A stretch of DNA of 64,000 nt, from contig NZ_LANX01000001.1 of NCBI RefSeq assembly GCF_000964795.1, forward strand, positions 310,001 through 374,000. The letters run 5' to 3'. Shown piece by piece: positions 7,789 to 17,500 of this stretch (its first letter is position 1; every line of letters starts with the position of its first letter). This DNA is from Candidatus Neoehrlichia procyonis str. RAC413. GTDB taxonomy: Bacteria; Pseudomonadota; Alphaproteobacteria; Rickettsiales; Anaplasmataceae. The notes under the pieces were generated by a model that was given only the letters and a program-made list of their open reading frames with translations, ran no database searches and was not told the DNA's origin. The translations under genes and the position numbers were made by a program.

Positions 7789-10700
7789 ATGAGCAAACAC
7801 TATCCTGACATCAATAACAATCCACACTTTCCTACTATAGAAAAAGAAATATTGCAATATTGGAAAGATAATGCAACCTTTCAACAATCAATAAATAATC
7901 GTCCAAAAGGTAAGCACTTTGTATTTTATGATGGTCCTCCATTCGCAAATGGATTACCTCATTATGGACATCTGCTTACAGGATTTATCAAAGACACTAT
8001 AGCACGATATAAAACAATGATGGGATTTAGAGTTGAAAGAAGATTTGGGTGGGATTGTCATGGTTTACCAGCTGAAATGCTAGCAGAAAAAGAGCTTAAT
8101 ATATCAGGCAAATCTGAAATTGAAAAATTTGGTATAAAAAAATTTAACCAATATTGTTGTAAATCAGTCATGAAGTTTTCTGAAGAGTGGAAAAAATATG
8201 TCAATAGACAAGGTCGATGGGTTGACTTTGATAATGACTATAAAACTATGGATACGTCTTTCATGGAATCTGTCATGTGGGCTTTTCATGAATTGTGGAA
8301 TAAAGGCTTAATTTATGAATCTATAAGGGTAGTACCATATAGTTGGGCATGTCAAACCCCTTTATCAAACTTTGAAACTAAAATTGATAACGCATATAGA
8401 GAGAAAGTAAGTAAAGCTACTACTGTAATATTTGAGTTATTACAAAAGCCAAAATTTATTAGCGATAATATAGCATCATGTAAAATGCTAGTATGGACAA
8501 CTACTCCTTGGACTTTACCTGCTAATTTTGCACTTGCTATTAATCAAAATATCAAGTATATAGCTATAATAATTGATCTAGAAGTATATATTTTTGCTCA
8601 AAGTTATCTTGATACTTTTAAAAATTATTGTACAAAATATAATATACAATATCAGTTATATAATGATAATATTGATTGTAATGATTTAGTATTTTTACCA
8701 TATAAGCCACTGTTACCTTACTTTGAAAATTCTAAAAACGCCTTTTATATTATAAATGCAGACTTTGTCACTGAAGGAGAAGGAACAGGTATTGTACACA
8801 TTGCCCCGGGGTTTGGAGAAGAAGATTTCATATTATGTAAAAAACACAATATACCAGATGTTGGTGGTAAAGTATCGGAGTTATTATCCACAATTTGCCC
8901 AATTCAAGATAATGGAAAATTTACAAAAATAATGAAGGATTTAGCAGATTATCATGTATTTGATACAAATGATATCATTATTCAAAAATTAAAAGAACAA
9001 AAATCATGGATTAAAACTGAACAATATTTACATAGCTATCCACACTGCTGGCGCACTGATACGCCTTTAATATATCGTGCCATGTCATCTTGGTATGTAG
9101 AAGTAACAAAGATAAAAGAAAAAATGATTCAATTAAATAAAAATGTTAATTGGATACCCAGTCATATAAAAGATGGACAATTTGGTAAATGGCTTGAAGG
9201 AATAAAAGATTGGTCAATATCACGCAACAGATTTTGGGGAACACCTATACCGGTATGGAAATCTGATGATCCTAAATACCCTAGAATAGATGTTTATGGA
9301 TCTATAAAAAAGATACTCCCTAATGTTAAAGCATTAGAAGAAGATTTTGATTTAAATTGTGAAGATTTACATCGTCCATATATTGATAATCTTACACGTC
9401 CTAATCCAGATGATCCAACTCAAAAATCAATGATGAGACGCATACCTGATATATTTGACTGCTGGTTTGAATCAGGATCAATGCCGTATGCACAAGTTCA
9501 TTACCCATTTGAAAATAAAGATTGGTTTGACAATAACTTTCCTGCAGACTTTATCACTGAATACATAGCCCAAACTAGAGGATGGTTCTATACTTTATTT
9601 GTTCTTTCCACTGCCATATTCAATGTTCACCCATTTAATAATTGTATATGTCATGGTGTAATACTAGACATAAAAGGTCAAAAGCTTTCAAAAAGACTTA
9701 ATAACTATGCTAATCCTTTAGAAATTTTTGAAAAATATGGCGCAGATGCTATGAGGTTTTTAATGTTATCCCACCCTGTATCAATGGGAGGTGAAATGTT
9801 ATTAGATAAAGAAGGATTAATGATACGCGATGTATTAAAAAATGTTATTAAACCTATGTGGAATAGCTATAGTTTTTTTACAATGTATGCTAATGCCGAT
9901 AAAATTAAAGCAAGTATCATAGAACATATTGATCAAGTAAACAATATCATGGATCTTTATATAATAAATGAATGTATCAATACAGTACAAGCAATATTTG
10001 ATTCTATGGAAAAAATCAATACACAGTGCGGATATAATACTAAATCATCATGCGAATATATTAAAAAATTTTTTGACATATTAAATAATTGGTATATACG
10101 TAGATGTCGTGAAAGATTTTGGTCATCACATAAAAATGCAGATAAGATAAATGCATATAATACATTATACACCGTATTATTTTACATATTAAAATCTACA
10201 GCACCATTCTTACCTATGATCACAGAGTCAATTTGGCAAAAGCTAAATTTCAACCAAGAAGCTTCTATACATTTATCAAAATTTCCTAATAGCAATCCTT
10301 TTAAATTTACGGCATTACACTCAAATAATATGCAGTATATGAAATTATCAATGGAAATATGCAATATCGTATTATCACTTAGAAATACTCACAATATTAG
10401 AATTAGGCAACCTCTTAGCAAAATTACTATATTTCCATATAATTGTCAGAAGCTACTAGATTTACCTACTGAATATCAAAATCTAATATTAGATGAAACT
10501 AATATCAAAACCTTCATAAGTAATACAAATATTGATAGCATTGCAACTTTTAATATAAAGTTAAATTTTCCTTTATTAGGAACCCGAATGCCAAATAAAG
10601 TAAAAGATCTTATATTATTAATAAAAAATAAAAAATGGAAATTACTTAAAAACAAACAATTATTAATTGGAGATGAATATGATGATCATCATATTCTTAA

Positions 10701-11088
10701 TCAAGAAGAATATGAAATAAAGTTTACTATCAATAATTCTTATGCTTCTCCTATTATTTTTAACAATACATTAATAGGTGCTGTGTTGATAGATAGTAAA
10801 TTAACTGATAATTTGATTATTGAAGGATTAGCGCGAGATATAATAAGATTCATACAACAACTAAGAAAAGATAACAATTTATCAATTAATGACCACATTT
10901 CCGTTATTATACAAACCGACAATAGTAAATTATATCAAGCTATAGAAGATTGGGAAGATTATATAAAGCAGCAAACTTTAACTGACAACATACTAGTTAC
11001 ATCAATGCAACAAAATACAAAAGAATACTATTCTACTACTACAAAAGATAATAGTGCATGTATTTTTATAAAAAGAGTTACCAATTAA
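7789..11088 (+). CDS. ileS: Isoleucyl-tRNA synthetase (eukaryote-like type)
   Basis: Class I synthetase that charges tRNA-Ile. The HIGH motif is the HYGH in PPFANGLPHYGHLL near the N-terminus, and the KMSKS loop is KLSKR in GQKLSKRLNN. The editing domain is present (TTTPWTLPANFALA and the GEGTGIVHIAPGFGEED segment). I start at the ATG at 7789 (MSKHYPDIN), which gives 1,099 residues; the frame is open from 7627, but the extra 54 residues are hydrophobic, overlap the divergent peroxiredoxin gene and have no family counterpart. The GQKLSKRLNNY form of the loop and the roughly 1,100-residue length are typical of the second, eukaryote-like IleRS clade rather than the ~940-residue E. coli type. Confidence 0.95.
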   Translation: MSKHYPDINNNPHFPTIEKEILQYWKDNATFQQSINNRPKGKHFVFYDGPPFANGLPHYGHLLTGFIKDTIARYKTMMGFRVERRFGWDCHGLPAEMLAEKELNISGKSEIEKFGIKKFNQYCCKSVMKFSEEWKKYVNRQGRWVDFDNDYKTMDTSFMESVMWAFHELWNKGLIYESIRVVPYSWACQTPLSNFETKIDNAYREKVSKATTVIFELLQKPKFISDNIASCKMLVWTTTPWTLPANFALAINQNIKYIAIIIDLEVYIFAQSYLDTFKNYCTKYNIQYQLYNDNIDCNDLVFLPYKPLLPYFENSKNAFYIINADFVTEGEGTGIVHIAPGFGEEDFILCKKHNIPDVGGKVSELLSTICPIQDNGKFTKIMKDLADYHVFDTNDIIIQKLKEQKSWIKTEQYLHSYPHCWRTDTPLIYRAMSSWYVEVTKIKEKMIQLNKNVNWIPSHIKDGQFGKWLEGIKDWSISRNRFWGTPIPVWKSDDPKYPRIDVYGSIKKILPNVKALEEDFDLNCEDLHRPYIDNLTRPNPDDPTQKSMMRRIPDIFDCWFESGSMPYAQVHYPFENKDWFDNNFPADFITEYIAQTRGWFYTLFVLSTAIFNVHPFNNCICHGVILDIKGQKLSKRLNNYANPLEIFEKYGADAMRFLMLSHPVSMGGEMLLDKEGLMIRDVLKNVIKPMWNSYSFFTMYANADKIKASIIEHIDQVNNIMDLYIINECINTVQAIFDSMEKINTQCGYNTKSSCEYIKKFFDILNNWYIRRCRERFWSSHKNADKINAYNTLYTVLFYILKSTAPFLPMITESIWQKLNFNQEASIHLSKFPNSNPFKFTALHSNNMQYMKLSMEICNIVLSLRNTHNIRIRQPLSKITIFPYNCQKLLDLPTEYQNLILDETNIKTFISNTNIDSIATFNIKLNFPLLGTRMPNKVKDLILLIKNKKWKLLKNKQLLIGDEYDDHHILNQEEYEIKFTINNSYASPIIFNNTLIGAVLIDSKLTDNLIIEGLARDIIRFIQQLRKDNNLSINDHISVIIQTDNSKLYQAIEDWEDYIKQQTLTDNILVTSMQQNTKEYYSTTTKDNSACIFIKRVTN

Positions 11089-11366
11089 CAATAATACTTT
11101 AGATTATATAATTTAACACATCATAATAAATTATGTCACTTAAATTAAGCAATTAAAAATTATACTTTTCTCTTTTAACACTAAGCTAATAAACATTATA
11201 AGCAAAAACATTTTTCATGTACAAATAATAAACTCAATAATGTTAAATAACATTATTTAATTTTTATATATAAATCGTACATTGCAGCAAAAAATATATA
11301 GAATTATGATAAAATCATCAATTTTTATATATAAATATATAATAAGAAAATTTAAACAATAAAAAG

Positions 11367-11440
11367 TTGCGGGGACTGGATTTGAACCAGCGACCTACAG
11401 GTTATGAGCCTGTTGAGCTACCAGACTGCTCTACCCCGCG
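11367..11440 (-). tRNA. Initiator tRNA-fMet (anticodon CAT)
   Basis: The reverse complement folds as a full cloverleaf: acceptor arm with GCGGGG pairing CCCCGC, a D-arm, anticodon loop CTCATAA, variable loop AGGTC, and TTCAAAT T-loop. The first base is C opposite A72, the unpaired end that marks bacterial initiator tRNAs, so this is fMet rather than elongator Met. The anticodon stem has two G:C pairs next to the loop, but the third pair is A:T rather than the usual G:C. CCA is not encoded. The gene lies 61 bases downstream of the giant ankyrin gene on the same strand. Confidence 0.95.
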
Positions 11441-11501
11441 AAAAGTAGTATTATAACGTTATACTAAACCATATTTTTTAGCAAGTTTTTTTTATAAATA
11501 A

Positions 11502-14500
11502 TTATCGTTGCATCGCTCTACTACTATTTGCACTCAATAAACTTTTCTGTACACCAATATTTTGTACGTCACATTCCATGTCAAATACATTATTTATAGC
11601 ACCAGATAATCCAGTAAAATCCATAACTTGATTTACTATTGATCTAAGTTGCTCATTATTAGGCTCAGAATTAAGTGCTGTTACTGCATGTGAAAGAAAA
11701 TTCTCATTTCCAGATCTAGAATCTTTTTGCAATAATAGACTCTTCAAAGTACTACTTGATGTTTTGTTTATAACCAACGATAGTGATTCATAATCTCCAG
11801 CAACAAGTAACGTATGTAAAATATTATTCCCTTGTACATTACATATAGAAAGATCAGTTTTTGAATTTTTCAATAGCGTTCTTCCTATAGAAGAATATTC
11901 CTTTATTAATAATAGACGACTTAATAAAGTATTACCATCATTACACACAACATTATAGTTTGCACCGTTCTCAATCAATACATTCAATATTTCATCACTA
12001 CAGATATCATCATAATCACAAGTTGCATAATCTAATATAGTATTCCTAACTGCATTTGCAAGATCTTCATTTTTAAGTAATAACTTAATGGACTCTAAAT
12101 CTTTATTGTCAATAGCATCATGTAAACTTCTTATATCATCTGGATCAAGATCGTCATCTATACTCAATTTATTATAAGACCCTCTTTCTTCCACAGCAAC
12201 TGGACTAACATTTGTTCTAAGTAATCCTATCCTCCGTGTTATCATAACATAGATTGCAAATACATCAAGTTTCACATCTTCAACAAGATTCTTCACAGCA
12301 TTTATTATATTTAACAACAAAGATTTACTATGCTTACCAGTTACAAGTTCTGTAGTATCTTTTAAATCATTATCCATGTTATCGATATTTCCTGTAATAT
12401 CATGCCCCATGCCTTCATTTAATTTGCCAAGTTTATTCTCTTTAGAATTTATTTGTACGTCATTTATAGCACCAGATAATCCAGTAGAATCCATAACTTG
12501 ATTTACTATTGATCTAAGTTGCTCATTATTAGGCTCAGAATTAAGTATTGCTACTGCATGTGAAAGAAAATTCTCATTTCCAGATCTAGAATCTTTTTGC
12601 AATAATAGACTCTTCAAAGTACTACTTGATGTTGTGTTTATAACTAACGATAGTGATTCATAATCTCCAGCAACAAGTAACGTCTGTAAAATATTATTCC
12701 CTTGTACATTACATATAGAAAGATCAGTTTGTGAATTTTTCAATAGCGTTCTTCCTATAGAAGAATATTCCTTTATTAATAATAGACGACTTAATAAAGT
12801 ATTACCATCATTACACACAACATTATAGTTTGCACCGTTCTCAATCAATACATTCAATATTTCATCACTACAGATATCATCATAATCACAAGTTGCATAA
12901 TCTAATATAGTATTCCTAACTGCATTTGCAAGATCTTCATTTTTAAGTAATAACTTAATGGACTCTAAATCTTTATTGTCAATAGCATCATGTAGACTTC
13001 TTATATCATCTGGATCAAGATCGTCATCTATACTCAATTTATTAGATTGTTTACCAGTTACAAGTTCCATAGTATCTTTTGAATTATTATCCATGTTATC
13101 GATATTTCCTATAATATCATGCCCCATGCCTTCATTTAATTTGCCAAGTTTATTCTCTTTAAGATTTATTTGTACATCATTTACAGCACCAGATAATCCA
13201 GTAAAATCCATAACTTGATTTACTATTGATCTAAGTTGCTCATTATTAGGCTCAGAATTAAGTGCTGTTACTGCATGTGAAAGAAAATTCTCATTTCCAG
13301 ATCTAGAATCTTTTTGCAATAATAGACTCTTCAAAGTACTACTTGATGTTGTGTTTATAACTAACGATAGTGATTCATAATCTCCAGCAACAAGTAACGT
13401 GTGTAAAATATTATTCCCTTGTACATTACATATGGAAAGATCAGTTTGTGAATTTTTCAATAGCGTTCTTCCTATAGAAGAATATTCCTTTATTAATAAT
13501 AGACGACTTAATAAAGTATTACCATCATTACACACAACATTATAGTTTGCACCGTTCTCAATCAATACATTCAATATTTCATCACTACAGATATCATCAT
13601 AATCACAAGTTGCATAATCTAATATAGTATTCCTAACTGCATTTGCAAGATCTTCATTTTTAAGTAATAACTTAATGGACTCTAAATCTTTATTGTCAAT
13701 AGCATCATGTAGACTTCTTATATCATCTGGATCAAGATCGTCATCTATACTCAATTTATTATAAGACCCTCTTTCTTCCACAGCAACTGGACTAACATTT
13801 GTTCTAAGTAATCCTATCCTCCGTGTTATCATAACATAGATTGCAAATACATCAAGTTTCACATCTTCAACAAGATTCTTCACAGCATTTATTATATTTA
13901 ACAATAAAGATTTACTATGCTTACCAGTTACAAGTTCTGTAGTATCTTTTAAATCATTATCCATGTTATCGATATTTCCTGTAATATCATGCCCCATGCC
14001 TTCATTTAATTTGCCAATTTTATTCTCTTTATGATTTATTTGTACGTCATTTATAGCACCAGATAATCCAGTAGAATCCATAACTTGATTTACTATTGAT
14101 CTAAGTTGCTCATTATTAGGCTCAGAATTAAGTATTGCTACTGCATGTGAAAGAAAATTCTCATTTCCAGATCTAGAATCTTTTTGCAATAATAGACTCT
14201 TCAAAGTACTACTTGATGTTGTGTTTATAACTAACGATAGTGATTCATAATCTCCAGCAACAAGTAACGTCTGTAAAATATTATTCCCTTGTACATTACA
14301 TATAGAAAGATCAGTTTGTGAATTTTTCAATAGCGTTCTTCCTATAGAAGAATATTCCTTTATTAATAATAGACGACTTAATAAAGTATTACCATCATTA
14401 CACACAACATTATAGTTTGCACCGTTCTCAATCAATACATTCAATATTTCATCACTACAGATATCATCATAATCACAAGTTGCATAATCTAATATAGTAT

Positions 14501-17500
14501 TCCTAACTGCATTTGCAAGATCTTCATTTTTAAGTAATAACTTAATGGACTCTAAATCTTTATTGTCAATAGCATCATGTAAACTTCTTATATCATCTGG
14601 ATCAAGATCGTCATCTATACTCAATTTATTAGATTGTTTACCAGTTACAAGTTCCATAGTATCTTTTGAATTATTATCAATGTTATCGATATTTCCTGTA
14701 ATATCATGCCCCATGCCTTCATTTAATTTGCCAAGTTTATTCTCTTCAGGATTAAAATTAAAACTATTTTTGACTTTACTGCCCATATTCATTTTTCCAT
14801 TAAGCTTTTTAAGCCTATCAATAAAACTCAAGTCAGTATCCTTATCTTTTTCAATATTAAGACTATTAGCATAAATATTTCTAGTACCTATATCATCATA
14901 AATATGCTCCTCTTTACTCCCTTCCCTTGCAAAGAACTTGCTCACTGCTTTTAATAAAGCACTATAAATAGAATTTTTCTCACTCTTAACAGCATTCTTA
15001 TTATTGTCAATATTAAGATTATTAACGTAAATATTTTCTCTAATACCTATATCATCATAAATATGCTCTTTACTTTCCTTATCTTTCTTCTTAAAAAGCT
15101 TTTGCACTATTTTATTGCCTTCTTTGTTAGCAAATTTATTTGCTATTTCTTTATTAAGAACGCTATAAACAGAGTCTTTATTACTATCTAGATTTAAAGT
15201 AGCGTAAACAGTATTTATTTTTCCATTACTACCTTTTTTTACATTATTATTTTTAACAGCTTTATTATCATTATTAATACTATTAGCATAAATATTATTT
15301 CTAGTACCTATATCATCATAAATATGCTCCTCTTTACTCCCTTCCCTTGCAAAGAACTTGCTCACTGCTTTTAATAAAGCACTATAAATAGAATTTTTCT
15401 CACTCTTAACAGCATTCTTATTATTGTCAATATCAAGATTATTAACGTAAATATTTTCTCTAATACCTATATCATCATAAATATGCTCTTTACTTTCCTT
15501 ATCTTTCTTCTTAAAAAGCTTTTGCACTATTTTATTGCCTTCTTTGTTAGCAAATTTATTTGCTATTTCTTTATTAAGAACGCTATAAACAGAGTCTTTA
15601 TTACTATCTAGATTTAAAGTAGCGTAAACAGTATTTATTTTTCCATTACTACCTTTTTTTACATTATTATTTTTAACAGCTTTATTATCATTATTAATAC
15701 TATTAGCATAAATATTATTTCTAGTACCTATATCATCATAAATATGCTCCTCTTTACTCCCTTCCCTTGCAAAGAACTTGCTCACTGCTTTTAATAAAGC
15801 ACTATAAATAGAATTTTTCTCACTCTTAACAGCATTCTTATTATTGTCAATATCAAGATTATTAACGTAAATATTTTCTCTAATACCTATATCATCATAA
15901 ATATGCTCTTTACTTTCCTTATCTTTCTTCTTAAAAAGCTTTTGCACTATTTTATTGCCTTCTTTGTTAGCAAATTTATTTGCTATTTCTTTATTAAGAA
16001 CGCTATAAACAGAGTCTTTATTACTATCTAGATTTAAAGTAGCGTAAACAGTATTTATTTTTCCATTACTACCTTTTTTTACATTATTATTTTTAACAGC
16101 TTTATTATCATTATTAATACTATTAGCATAAATATTATTTCTAGTACCTATATCATCATAAATATGCTCCTCTTTACTCCCTTCCCTTGCAAAGAACTTG
16201 CTCACTGCTTTTAATAAAGCACTATAAATAGAATTTTTCTCACTCTTAACAGCATTCTTATTATTGTCAATATCAAGATTATTAACGTAAATATTTTCTC
16301 TAATACCTATATCATCATAAATATGCTCTTTACTTTCCTTATCTTTCTTCTTAAAAAGCTTTTGCACTATTTTATTGCCTTCTTTGTTAGCAAATTTATT
16401 TGCTATTTCTTTATTAAGAACGCTATAAACAGAGTCTTTATTACTATCTAGATTTAAAGTAGCGTAAACAGTATTTATTTTTCCATTACTACCTTTTTTT
16501 ACATTATTATTTTTAACAGCTTTATTATCATTATTAATACTATTAGCATAAATATTATTTCTAGTACCTATATCATCATAAATATGCTCCTCTTTACTCC
16601 CTTCCCTTGCAAAGAACTTGCTCACTGCTTTTAATAAAGCACTATAAATAGAATTTTTCTCACTCTTAACAGCATTCTTATTATTGTCAATATCAAGATT
16701 ATTAACGTAAATATTTTCTTCTTTAATACCTATATCATCATAAATATTCTCCTCTTTACTCCCTTCCTTTGCAAAGAGCTCGTTGCTTCCTTTAGGTACA
16801 CCACGTAGCGTATTTGTTACATCAGAATATATTACACCATTGCTGCTAACAGATTTATCATTATTATCACCTTTACTTAAAAAACTAAGATTAGAATAGA
16901 TAATATCTTTACCACTATCATTATGAGTATTATCTTTTACATTCTTAGCAGCTTTCTCTTTCTTATTAACATTAGTGCTAATGTCCTCTTTAATACCTAT
17001 ATCATCATAAATATGTTCCTCAATATCTATATCATCATAAATATGCTCCTCTTTACTTCCTTCCTTTGCAAAGAGCTCGTTGCTTCCTTTAGGTACACCA
17101 CGTAGCGTATTTGTTACATCAGAATATATTACACCATTGCTGCTAACAGATTTATCATTATTATCACCTTTACTTAAAGAACTAAGATTAGAATAGATAA
17201 TATCTTTACCACTATCATTATGAGTATTATCTTTTACATTCTTAGCAGCTTTCTCTTTCTTATTAACATTAGTGCTAATGTCCTCTTTAATACCTATATC
17301 ATCATAAATATGCTCCTCAATATCTATACTATCATAAATATGCTCCTCAATATCTATATTATCATAAATATGCTCCTCTTTACTTCCTTCCTTTGCAAAG
17401 AGCTCGTTGTTTCCTTTAGGTACACCACGTAGCGTATTTGTTACATCAGAATATATTACACCATTGCTGCTAACAGATTTATCATTATTATCACCTTTAC

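Noticed and set aside
11367-11440. Elongator tRNA-Met or tRNA-Ile2 for this CAT-anticodon tRNA
   Set aside because: The C1 opposite A72 mismatch and overall arms mark the initiator; elongators have a paired first base.
14881-16735. Regular repeats that could suggest a CRISPR array
   Set aside because: The unit is 420 bases, coding, in frame and without short repeat/spacer alternation; no cas gene is present.
12958-17432. Several open frames on the plus strand opposite the giant gene
   Set aside because: They repeat with the same period as the sense repeats and have no family features; they are antisense shadows of the repeated gene.
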